Source: an uncultured Lachnospiraceae bacterium (GTDB lineage: Bacteria > Bacillota > Clostridia > Lachnospirales > Lachnospiraceae). From it: a DNA stretch of 64,000 nt. How positions within the stretch are numbered: the stretch's first letter is position 1; each line of letters opens with the position of its first letter. Of the stretch, positions 26,968 through 34,741 are shown piece after piece. The translations under genes and the position numbers were made by a program. The stretch spans positions 62,001 to 126,000 of the forward strand of contig CAMJHQ010000005.1 of NCBI GenBank assembly GCA_946405625.1. Direction: 5' to 3'. The notes under the pieces are model-generated. The model was not told the origin of the DNA. It saw only the letters and a program-made list of their open reading frames with translations, and made no database searches.

Positions 26968-28227
26968 TTACCTTTCGTCCAGAACCTGGAATATAAGGAA
27001 TTTCAGATAATAAGACATTTCATCTCCGGCCCAGAGTATCGGATGATCCGGTGCCTGAGTACGGAATTCGATCTGTCTCAGACGTTTATGTGCAGCCTTA
27101 GCAGCCTGTGCTATTACTTCAGTAAAAAGCTGCTGATCCATAAAATGTGAGCATGAACATGTAGCAAAGTATCCTCCGGATTTCACCAGCTTAAGTCCTC
27201 TGATATTTATCTCTCTATAGCCCTTTGCAGCTTTCTTTATCGTATCTCTCGACTTCGTAAATGCAGGCGGATCGAGTATTACTACATCATACTTTCTGCC
27301 CTCTTCCACATATTTAGGAAGAAGATCCAGAACATCGGCTACGGTAAAGATCATCCTGTCCGTAACGCCGTTCAGCTCGGCATTATTCTTCGCTTCATCT
27401 ATTGCAAGCTCAGATACATCCACAGCCTCAACCGAACCGGCACCACCCACAGCTGCATTAAGCGCGAAGGAACCTGTATGCGTAAAGCAGTCAAGTACCG
27501 AAACAGGTTCTCCATCAGCTGTTTTTCCTTCCGACAGCTTTCTGCAAAGCTCCTGTACTGCCATTCTGTTACCCTTCTGATCAAGGAAAAATCCTGTCTT
27601 CTGTCCGTTTACTATATCAACATGATACTTAACTCCGTTTTCGGTTATGGTAACATCTGTATCAAACTCTTCACCGATGAAGCCTTTTCTTCGCTCCATA
27701 CCTTCCTTGAGACGTACCTTTGCATCACTTCTCTCATATACTCCGCGGATTTTTATTCCATCTTCAAGCATAAGCTCCTTCAGGATTTCGATTATCCTTT
27801 CCTTCAGAATATCTATTCCGAGAGCCAGTGACTCAACCACAAGCACATCCTCATATTTATCTATTACAAGTCCCGGAAGGAAATCGGCTTCACCGAAGAT
27901 AACTCTGCAGGACGATGTATCGATAACCGCCTTTCTGTATTCCCATGCAGCCTTTACTCTTCTGTAGAGGAATTCATCATTCATTTCCTCTTCAGCATTA
28001 CGGGTAAGCATGCGGACCGTGATCTTCGACTTGGTATTTATAAATCCCCAGCCCATCGGATATCCGTCAAAATCTTCCACACGCAGGATATTTCCGTCCT
28101 TAAAGGAGCCATCTATCCTGTCGATTTCATTATCATATATCCAGCTTCCTCCGGCCTTTATGGTACGGCCTTCACCCTTCTTCAGAATGAGGACTGCTTC
28201 GCATAGGTTGTTCTTTAGAATATCCAT
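26968..28227 (-). CDS. Class I SAM-dependent rRNA methyltransferase (RlmI-like)
   Basis: The 419-residue protein has an N-terminal PUA domain (EAVLILKKGEGRTIKAGGSWIYDNEI) with WGFINTKSKITVRMLTRN, a central domain, and a Rossmann methyltransferase with LDCFTHTGSFALNAA (SAM-binding) and the catalytic region VILDPPAFTKS. A Cys occurs in FATCSCSHFM, the usual nucleophile motif for 5-methylcytosine RNA methyltransferases. RlmI methylates 23S rRNA C1962 in E. coli; the same target is inferred here. Confidence 0.88.
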   Translation of the reverse strand: MDILKNNLCEAVLILKKGEGRTIKAGGSWIYDNEIDRIDGSFKDGNILRVEDFDGYPMGWGFINTKSKITVRMLTRNAEEEMNDEFLYRRVKAAWEYRKAVIDTSSCRVIFGEADFLPGLVIDKYEDVLVVESLALGIDILKERIIEILKELMLEDGIKIRGVYERSDAKVRLKEGMERRKGFIGEEFDTDVTITENGVKYHVDIVNGQKTGFFLDQKGNRMAVQELCRKLSEGKTADGEPVSVLDCFTHTGSFALNAAVGGAGSVEAVDVSELAIDEAKNNAELNGVTDRMIFTVADVLDLLPKYVEEGRKYDVVILDPPAFTKSRDTIKKAAKGYREINIRGLKLVKSGGYFATCSCSHFMDQQLFTEVIAQAAKAAHKRLRQIEFRTQAPDHPILWAGDEMSYYLKFLIFQVLDER

Positions 28228-28246
28228 TTTTATACCTTTCTATTTC

Positions 28247-28343
28247 TTCAGCAGATTATGGCGATGAATGGTTTATGATCAAACAGAATCATCTTAGAAA
28301 ACAAGTTTTCACGATGCTTCTGCTTTGATCATAATCTGCTGAA
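28247..28343. repeat. Structured intergenic element with conserved apical core (copy 1)
   Basis: TTCAGCAGATTATG (28247-28260) pairs with CATAATCTGCTGAA (28330-28343). Inside, TATGATCAAA...AGAATCATC pairs imperfectly with GATGCTTCTGCTTTGATCATA. The tip is TTAGAAAACAAGTTTTCAC, in which GAAAAC pairs with GTTTTC. The same 19-base tip recurs at 57015-57033 with entirely different stem arms that still pair. Both copies sit a few bases after the stop codon of a minus-strand gene. Confidence 0.8.
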
Positions 28344-28349
28344 CAGTTA

Positions 28350-29690
28350 TTACCTTGTAATGTTTCTTACCCACTTATATTTCATATAATGCTTATAAAC
28401 CGCCGGAATTTTTACAAATTCATCCAGTGTGAGTATAAAAGCTACAACAAGTACCGGCAGCTTAAGTACGAAGGCTCCGATCATTCCCATCGGAACTACT
28501 ACGCACCAAAGAGTTATTATATCACACCACATACCGAATTTGGTATCTCCTCCTGCCGGAAAGATTCCGCCTATTATCGTAGAGTTGAGCGAGCCTCCGA
28601 TTATATAATAAGCCTGCATGAACATCATTATCTTCATGAAATAAAGCGCCTGCCCTTCGAGGGTTACAACATTTACGAGGATCGGTGTGATAAGGAGAAG
28701 TATCGCTCCCGATATCGCACCTATCAGAATTGAAAATCTGACAAAGCTGCCTCCGGCTTTCTTCGACTCTTCCAGCTCATCTCTTCCGAGCATCTGTCCG
28801 AGTATGATCGAAACACCTGATGCAACGCCCCAGCAGAAGCTTGCAACCATGCCTCTTACTATACTCGCTATCGAATTTGCAGCAACCGCATCACTTCCGA
28901 GTCTTCCCATTATAACCGAATACATTGTAACTCCGCCGCCCCAGCCGAGCTGATTCAGAAGAAGCGGAACTGTATATTTCCAATAATCCTTATGAATTAT
29001 CTTACTGCATTTTGCAGGGTTCACTGTTTTTATAATATCCAGTGAGATACATTTCTTCATGAAGATAAGAATGATCATGAATACAGTTTCAAATACTCTT
29101 GCAATCACCGTTGCAAGTGCTGCACCCTCTATTCCCATTTCCGGGAATCCCCATAAACCGAATATGAGGACCGCATTCAGGAAAATGTTCAGCACTACGG
29201 AGAGTGAACCGATAAGTGAACTGAGTCCGGCTCTGTCGCATATCTTCAGTATTCCGAAGTAAACCTGTGCGAAGCCTCCTATCACATAAGAAAGCGATAC
29301 CATTTTCAGATATCTTACACCACCCTCTATAAGCACCGGATCATTTGTAAAAATCCTCATTATCATTCCCGGTGCAAACATAGTTGCCGCGGTAAAAACG
29401 ACACCTACTATAAGTGTGTATCTCATGGTAACAGCCAGAACTTCCCTGACTGTTTCTTTATCGCCCTTGCCCCAGTACTGAGCTGCAAGAACCGAACAGC
29501 CATAAACAAATGCACCGAAGAACAGGCTATATACGAAGGCAACCTGAGCCGCAAGCGATACGGAAGACAGACTGTCCTTATCAATAAATCCCAGCATAAA
29601 TGCATCCGATGCCGAAACCAGCGACATCATCAGATACTGAAATGAAACCGGGAGAACTACTTTAAATAAATCTCTGTAAATCTTTTTCAT
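28350..29690 (-). CDS. MATE family efflux transporter
   Basis: The 446-residue protein has twelve hydrophobic segments in two homologous halves. Each half starts with a typical MATE segment (VLPVSFQYLMMSLVSASDAFMLGF and TVPLLLNQLGWGGGVTMYSVIMGRLG). AAQYWGKGD after helix 2 fits the family. Such pumps use Na+ or H+ gradients to export drugs or metabolites. Its first 4 bp overlap the stop of the Lsa-type ABC-F gene, so the two are co-translated; a shared antibiotic-response role is inferred. Confidence 0.92.
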   Translation of the reverse strand: MKKIYRDLFKVVLPVSFQYLMMSLVSASDAFMLGFIDKDSLSSVSLAAQVAFVYSLFFGAFVYGCSVLAAQYWGKGDKETVREVLAVTMRYTLIVGVVFTAATMFAPGMIMRIFTNDPVLIEGGVRYLKMVSLSYVIGGFAQVYFGILKICDRAGLSSLIGSLSVVLNIFLNAVLIFGLWGFPEMGIEGAALATVIARVFETVFMIILIFMKKCISLDIIKTVNPAKCSKIIHKDYWKYTVPLLLNQLGWGGGVTMYSVIMGRLGSDAVAANSIASIVRGMVASFCWGVASGVSIILGQMLGRDELEESKKAGGSFVRFSILIGAISGAILLLITPILVNVVTLEGQALYFMKIMMFMQAYYIIGGSLNSTIIGGIFPAGGDTKFGMWCDIITLWCVVVPMGMIGAFVLKLPVLVVAFILTLDEFVKIPAVYKHYMKYKWVRNITR

Positions 29691-31216
29691 AAATCAATCA
29701 CCTTATCGGCGAGCTTCTCACGGAATCTTTCGTCATGCTCCACCATTATCATCGTCGGTCTGTAAGTTTCAATCAGTTTTTCTATCTGCATTCTCGAAAA
29801 AATATCTATATAGTTGAGCGGCTCATCCCATATATATAAATGCGCCTTGGTGAGAAGACTTGCAGCAATGAGCACTTTCTTCTTCTGTCCTTCCGAATAT
29901 TCTTCGATATTTTTTTCGAACTGCACTCTGTTCATATCAAGCTTTTTGAGAAGCGTGAGAAACAGGCTGTAATCCAGATCCTTTGCCTTTGCAAAATCCT
30001 TAAGGCTTCCCGTTAGTCCCGACGTATCCTGACTAACATATGATATCACAAGACCTGACGCCACCTCAAGCGTACCCGAAGTATATATCTTTGAAACATC
30101 AGATGTTTCTTCAGCATCAGCTGCCCTCAGGATTGCCTTGATCAGTGTCGATTTTCCGCATCCGTTTTCACCGGCCAGAAAGAGTATCTCTTCCTGCATC
30201 AATTGAAAGGAAATCTTATCCAGTACATTTTTTCCGTCTTCATATCCGAGTGAAAAATCCTTCATTTCAACCAGACATTTTTTGTGATGCGAAAGCGGCA
30301 TAAGCTTCAGATCATCAACTGTTTCGATATCCTTCAGCAGTCCTTCCTTTTCTTCAATTTCTCTGTCGATACGCTTTTCGAAATTCTTGACTCTCGACTG
30401 CATTTTCTTGGTCTTTGCTCCGATATAAGCTCTGGTTGAAATATTTCTGTCATGCTCCTTGATCGGGTCAAAACCTATCTTTGTATTTTCATTTTTGTCA
30501 GCCCATCTGCCGGCTCTGTCTGCAGCAGATCTGAGCTTACCTATTTCCTTCATATGCTTCTCGTTTTCGGCGATCGCATATGCATCTGCTTTTGCTTTGT
30601 TATCCTGCCAGGTACTGAAGTTACCCGTTATCACTTCTATCGATTCACGATTCAGTACCAGCATATGATCCGACACCGCATCCAGCAGATTTCTGTCATG
30701 CGAAACAAGTATGAATCCTTTCTTGCCTGACAGATAATCTCTTATTATATCTCTTCCCTTCTTATCCAGATGATTCGTCGGCTCATCGATAAGCAGGAAC
30801 TCGTTATCTCCCGAGAAAAGAACCGCGATCATAGTTTTGGTCCTTTCTCCCTGACTGAGTGTTCTGATCGGTCTATAGAGGACTTCAGGATCTACACCCA
30901 GACTGTTAAGCTCACAGATTATCCTCCAGCCTTCAACTCCCGGCTTCCAGATCTCACTCAGCTCATCCACTGTTTTATCCAGATCTTTTTCACTCACAGG
31001 GTAAGGGAAATAATCAAAATGCTTGTCCGTGGATATACTTCCCTCATACTCATACCCTCCCATAAGAAGTCTGAGAAATGTTGTCTTTCCTTTTCCGTTT
31101 CTTCCTATGAATCCCGTTTTCCAATCTGTATCTATAGAGAAAGAAACCTTATCGAAAATATTATCAAAGCTGCCTTCATATCCGAAGGTCAATTCCGAAA
31201 CTCTTAGTAATGACAT
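29687..31216 (-). CDS. ABC-F ribosomal protection protein, Lsa-type
   Basis: The 509-residue protein has two ATPase domains (Walker A IGRNGKGKTTFLR and GENGCGKSTLIK; signatures LSQGERTKTMI and YSEGQKKKVLI). IDEPTNHLDKKG and WDEPLNYIDIFSRMQIEKL are characteristic of Lsa/Vga/Msr-type ribosomal protection proteins. Lsa members confer resistance to lincosamides, streptogramin A and pleuromutilins by displacing drug from the ribosome; this activity is inferred, not shown. The ATG at 31216 has AAGGAGG 8 nt upstream, replacing the ORF-track start. The leader contains a small ORF and an attenuator-like hairpin (see 31242-31473). A MATE gene follows at a 4-bp overlap. Confidence 0.85.
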   Translation of the reverse strand: MSLLRVSELTFGYEGSFDNIFDKVSFSIDTDWKTGFIGRNGKGKTTFLRLLMGGYEYEGSISTDKHFDYFPYPVSEKDLDKTVDELSEIWKPGVEGWRIICELNSLGVDPEVLYRPIRTLSQGERTKTMIAVLFSGDNEFLLIDEPTNHLDKKGRDIIRDYLSGKKGFILVSHDRNLLDAVSDHMLVLNRESIEVITGNFSTWQDNKAKADAYAIAENEKHMKEIGKLRSAADRAGRWADKNENTKIGFDPIKEHDRNISTRAYIGAKTKKMQSRVKNFEKRIDREIEEKEGLLKDIETVDDLKLMPLSHHKKCLVEMKDFSLGYEDGKNVLDKISFQLMQEEILFLAGENGCGKSTLIKAILRAADAEETSDVSKIYTSGTLEVASGLVISYVSQDTSGLTGSLKDFAKAKDLDYSLFLTLLKKLDMNRVQFEKNIEEYSEGQKKKVLIAASLLTKAHLYIWDEPLNYIDIFSRMQIEKLIETYRPTMIMVEHDERFREKLADKVIDL

Positions 31217-31241
31217 ATAATTACCTCCTTGTAAAGCAAGA

Positions 31242-31273
31242 CAGCACCGCAAGAATTAATCCTTGCGGTGCTG
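31242..31273 (-). terminator. Attenuator hairpin before the Lsa-type gene
   Basis: CAGCACCGCAAG (31242-31253) pairs with CTTGCGGTGCTG (31262-31273) in a perfect 12-bp stem. On the minus strand it ends only about 25 nt before the start codon. The tail TCTTGCTTT is T-rich but not a clean T-run. The 3' arm includes TTCTTGC, which can pair instead with GCAAGAA of 31333-31339, so the hairpin may be conditional. Confidence 0.7.
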
Positions 31274-31388
31274 AAAAACCAAAGTAAGGCACTGATATGC
31301 CACATATTATTCGAATACACATATAGAATTATTTCTTGCATGGTGCAGCCTAAATAGAGCATAGCTCCGGTTAACTGCTAAACTTAAA

Positions 31389-31412
31389 TTATCTGCAAGA
31401 AATATTTCTCAT
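31389..31412 (-). CDS. Leader peptide MRNISCR of the Lsa-type gene
   Basis: A seven-codon ORF (ATG at 31412, TAA at 31391-31389) is preceded by GGGAGGA at good spacing and starts about 25 nt after the predicted transcription start. Its codons 4-6 (ATTTCTTGCA) are perfectly complementary to TGCAAGAAAT 55 nt downstream (31331-31340). Short ORFs of this kind precede many Lsa/Vga-type genes and sense ribosome-bound antibiotics by stalling. It is far too short for the ORF track. Confidence 0.7.
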   Translation of the reverse strand: MRNISCR

Positions 31413-31444
31413 TGGTATCCTCCCTTTTGTCATAATCTTTTTGT

Positions 31445-31473
31445 AGTATAACGGGACAGTTCATAAAATGCAA
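31445..31473 (-). promoter_or_regulatory. Promoter of the Lsa-type gene
   Basis: On the minus strand TTGCAT (31473-31468) and TATACT (31450-31445) are separated by 17 bp. Transcription would start near 31438 and give about 220 nt of leader before the ATG at 31216. Confidence 0.75.
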
Positions 31474-31520
31474 CTATTTTTTTACTGTCTTGAACACTAT
31501 TTAATAATCAGCCCGATGAC

Positions 31521-32819
31521 CTATACCTTTTTTACAAGCAGTTCGACCACAAAGCCATTATCATTATAATATTCTATTCCGCCTTTCTGTTTATCCATAT
31601 AAAGCTTTACAAGATACATTCCGAGGCCGTAACCTGTTTTATCTCTTACATCACTTCCTCGATAATATTTCTCGGTAATAAGCGGCAGCTCTTCCTCCGG
31701 AACTCCCGGACCGTTGTCGCTGATCTTTATCTTTATATAATTTCCAGCCTCTTTATTCTCTGACTTACCGCCTTCAACCGTAATCTCACTGAAATTTACT
31801 CTTATATCGGTATCTGCATACTTGCGAGAATTGCCTATTATATTATCAATAACCTGCTCCATCCTGATCCTGTCTAAATATACAAGACATCGAGGTATAT
31901 GATTCTCCAGAATTACATTTCCGGAATTTTCCGTTCGTCCAAGATATTCTTCGATAAGTGTCGAATTTTCTTCCTTTACGGAAACCTCAATCTTCTCAAG
32001 CTCTTCAAGTGTTGCATGAAATATATTGCTTACAAGCCCATCGATAAGATCTGCCTTCGAAGATATTATCTGAACCTTATCAAGCATATTGGAGGCATCC
32101 GGATTTCCTTCTTCTGCCTTCTTCATAAGCTGCATATCAAGCACCTCACATGCAGCCTTTATAGTAGCAACCGGGGTCTTGATATCATGACTGAGCGCTG
32201 CCACCAATTCCTTTCTGGCTTTCTCGGATTCAATTTCTCTTTCCCTCGATGCCCGAAGTGCTTCCCTCATCATATCAAAGCTTTCCGTAAATGTACCGAA
32301 CAGATTCCTCTTATGTATCGGAAGCTCGATATCCAGATTGCCCTTTGCAATCTCCGAAGCGAATTCATTCATTTCATTAACAGGTTTTATAAGTGTAAAA
32401 TATATTAAAAATATAAAGCAGCTTCCTACGATCAGAATCACTGTCCAAAATGTGATCACCAGCCGTTTGATCTCATTATTATCTTTTTCGTTTTCAGAAT
32501 AATGATCATTCCAAACAACCTTACCGATGTACTCTCCATTAGGCGATAAGTCCAGTACCAGTGCCCCTTTGGAATAATAATCCGTAAGTTCGAGGCTGAT
32601 ATTTTCTGTTTTCAGAACAATATCACATTCATACTTTTTCTCAAGTTCTTCAATAGAAGCTCCTGCTTTATAATCATCACTCAATTCATAAAGCAGATCA
32701 TTGAAGTAAACCATATCTCTCTCTTTATATTTCTTCTGTCCGAAGGTAACGAGAAAGATTACCAAGGCAGCTGCCATAAGCAGTATAAAAGCCGCAAGTA
32801 TCTTACCAATCCATTTCAT
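31521..32819 (-). CDS. Sensor histidine kinase with HAMP domain
   Basis: The 432-residue kinase has two membrane helices (about 8-28 and 120-145) around a sensing loop of about 90 residues, then HAMP (VNEMNEFASEIAKGNLDIELP), HisKA with His in AALSHDIKTPVATIK, and HATPase motifs NIIGNSRKYAD, ISDNGPGVPEEE and GYGLGMYLVKLY. It is the last gene of a four-gene operon and the partner of the regulator at 32907. The small size and single loop resemble kinases that pair with FtsX-type exporters such as the one at 38326-41677; this is only a contextual guess. Confidence 0.92.
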   Translation of the reverse strand: MKWIGKILAAFILLMAAALVIFLVTFGQKKYKERDMVYFNDLLYELSDDYKAGASIEELEKKYECDIVLKTENISLELTDYYSKGALVLDLSPNGEYIGKVVWNDHYSENEKDNNEIKRLVITFWTVILIVGSCFIFLIYFTLIKPVNEMNEFASEIAKGNLDIELPIHKRNLFGTFTESFDMMREALRASREREIESEKARKELVAALSHDIKTPVATIKAACEVLDMQLMKKAEEGNPDASNMLDKVQIISSKADLIDGLVSNIFHATLEELEKIEVSVKEENSTLIEEYLGRTENSGNVILENHIPRCLVYLDRIRMEQVIDNIIGNSRKYADTDIRVNFSEITVEGGKSENKEAGNYIKIKISDNGPGVPEEELPLITEKYYRGSDVRDKTGYGLGMYLVKLYMDKQKGGIEYYNDNGFVVELLVKKV

Positions 32820-32906
32820 TTCTATGTCCTAATATTATGCCGACTGTTTCCGATTTATAGGATACGTTCTGACAGGATCCCGGTTTCTCAAAAAATAGAA
32901 ATCAGA

Positions 32907-33629
32907 TCAGCATAATTCAAGTATATATCCTGTTCCCCATATCGTCTTGATCATCTCCGGATCATTGGGGTTATCTTCGAGTTTCTCCCTAAGCTTTCTG
33001 ATATGAACATTCAGAGTTGCATCTGAATAGAAGCTGTCACCCCATACTTCATCAAAAAGAGTTTCTTTTGAGACTATCGTATTCTTATGTTCATATAAGC
33101 ATCTGAGTAAAGAAAACTCTTTAGCTTTCAGAGAAATTCTTTCTCCTTTAAGAACGGCAGACATGGTAGCCTCATCAAGACGAAGCAGATCGGAATCCTC
33201 CGAATCATCCTTTACAGCCGCTACAGTTTTTCCGCTTTCAGTCTTTTCTTTCAGAGCATTTAACTCTTCTACTTTCTTCAGGTTAACCCTTACCTTCGCT
33301 AGAAGAACCGATAAGCTGTAAGGCTTCTTTATATAATCATCTCCTCCGATACTGAGTGCGACAAGAACATCATCATCACTCTGTCTTGCACTTATAAAAA
33401 GAATCGGAAGATTATACTTTTCTCTTACTTTCCTGCATACCTCAAATCCACTGCCATCTCCGAGGTTGATATCGAGAAGCATGAGATCTACAGTGTTATC
33501 TTCCAAAAAACTATAGCATTCCTCAGAACTTCCGACATAAGCAGTACTAACATCAAACATCTGAAAATATTCAGCTGTCATTTTGGCGAGATCTGTCTCG
33601 TCATCAACTATCAGACACCTATAATGCAT
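32907..33629 (-). CDS. OmpR-family response regulator
   Basis: The 240-residue protein has a receiver with CLIVDDETDLAKMT, the phospho-acceptor Asp in DLMLLDINLGDGSG, FISARQ and KKPYSLSVL, then a winged helix with LKAKEFSLLRCLYEH and LNVHIRKLREKLE...TIWGTGYIL. The ORF-track start at 33671 overlaps the upstream gene; the ATG at 33629 after AAAGGTGAAGAA is better. It is encoded between DUF2804 and its kinase; the 87-bp gap to the kinase holds no clear element. Confidence 0.92.
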   Translation of the reverse strand: MHYRCLIVDDETDLAKMTAEYFQMFDVSTAYVGSSEECYSFLEDNTVDLMLLDINLGDGSGFEVCRKVREKYNLPILFISARQSDDDVLVALSIGGDDYIKKPYSLSVLLAKVRVNLKKVEELNALKEKTESGKTVAAVKDDSEDSDLLRLDEATMSAVLKGERISLKAKEFSLLRCLYEHKNTIVSKETLFDEVWGDSFYSDATLNVHIRKLREKLEDNPNDPEMIKTIWGTGYILELC

Positions 33630-33645
33630 TTCTTCACCTTTTGTT

Positions 33646-34671
33646 TCAATATCTGTTATGTACCTTTTCACAGAAGCACATAATATCTTTCAGCTTAAGC
33701 TCCGTACCATCATCCAGGATTACTGTTCCGCTCATTTTGCCGAACACCTGATGCTGATCGGACACTATCACTTTATAATCAAGATTTGCTGCTCTGTCTA
33801 GAACAGGAATAAACTCTGTCTCAAACCTTCCGTCTGATGAAGTAATCTTCCACGGATCAGTATAACCGCTTTCCGGAATATGAAATGTTACATCATCCAG
33901 TTTATGAGCTATTCCATCATAAAAGATTACATTTTCGGAAGCTGCACTCGTATTACCGAATCCGTAACCGATATTGAATCCAAATGGTTTTCCGTCAATC
34001 TCGGAATTGCCCGATCCCCAGAACCATGTATTATCGTATGTCCATACACCGCGTCCCCAGTCGAGTGTTCCGAAATTCCGCGATGGATTAAACTCATATC
34101 TCTTATCACCGAGCTGCATATAACCCGATGCACGCATACAATTAATCTTCTGATTATAATAAAAATGTTTCTTCTTATCCCATGGTGTAGCGATCACTAT
34201 TGTATCCATCTCGGGCTGTATAAGTGTGATGTCACATTTAAAGGTTTTACCCTCAAAGAAATCTTTAAACTGACATCTGATCCTTCTCATTCCCTGCTTC
34301 GCATCAAAACGCATCCGAAGTCTCTTATCGATATATTTCGAAACTCCTACTTTTGAAGTAAGCGGAAGCCGTGTCTTTCCCATAGGAAATGCATTCAGCA
34401 CGGTTTCTGTATGTTCCCATGGCTTAAGACCGAACTCCAGAAGTGACACAGACTGAAGGCCTATATAACCATCATCCGAAATGGTAAATGCCGCTCCAAA
34501 ACGATCACTCATTACTATATAGTAATCCCATTCTTTGAGTCGCCATTTGGGAGCCTTTATCATACTACGCTTATACTCCTGAACCATAGTCCTCGACCAT
34601 CCGGGTTCTCTGAGATTTCCCGATTCATCCAGCAGCATTCCTGCTTCAGTCACTTCATGATTTCGCTCCAT
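33646..34671 (-). CDS. DUF2804 family protein
   Basis: The 341-residue soluble protein has the family hallmark FGTLDWGRGVWTYDNTWFWGSG near residue 215 and many aromatic beta strands (DRFGAAFTISDDGYIGLQ). DUF2804 proteins are thought to have a lipocalin-like or CrtC-like beta-barrel fold; their reaction is unknown. The ATG at 34671 is preceded by AAGGGG. The gene lies between the EAL fusion protein and the two-component pair, each junction under 75 bp, so the four are likely one operon. Confidence 0.82.
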   Translation of the reverse strand: MERNHEVTEAGMLLDESGNLREPGWSRTMVQEYKRSMIKAPKWRLKEWDYYIVMSDRFGAAFTISDDGYIGLQSVSLLEFGLKPWEHTETVLNAFPMGKTRLPLTSKVGVSKYIDKRLRMRFDAKQGMRRIRCQFKDFFEGKTFKCDITLIQPEMDTIVIATPWDKKKHFYYNQKINCMRASGYMQLGDKRYEFNPSRNFGTLDWGRGVWTYDNTWFWGSGNSEIDGKPFGFNIGYGFGNTSAASENVIFYDGIAHKLDDVTFHIPESGYTDPWKITSSDGRFETEFIPVLDRAANLDYKVIVSDQHQVFGKMSGTVILDDGTELKLKDIMCFCEKVHNRY

Positions 34672-34741
34672 ATCATACCCCTTTACGATCATTTACCACA
34701 GATACCTTCCGGTAAATAATTTATTAATCACTCTACTATGT

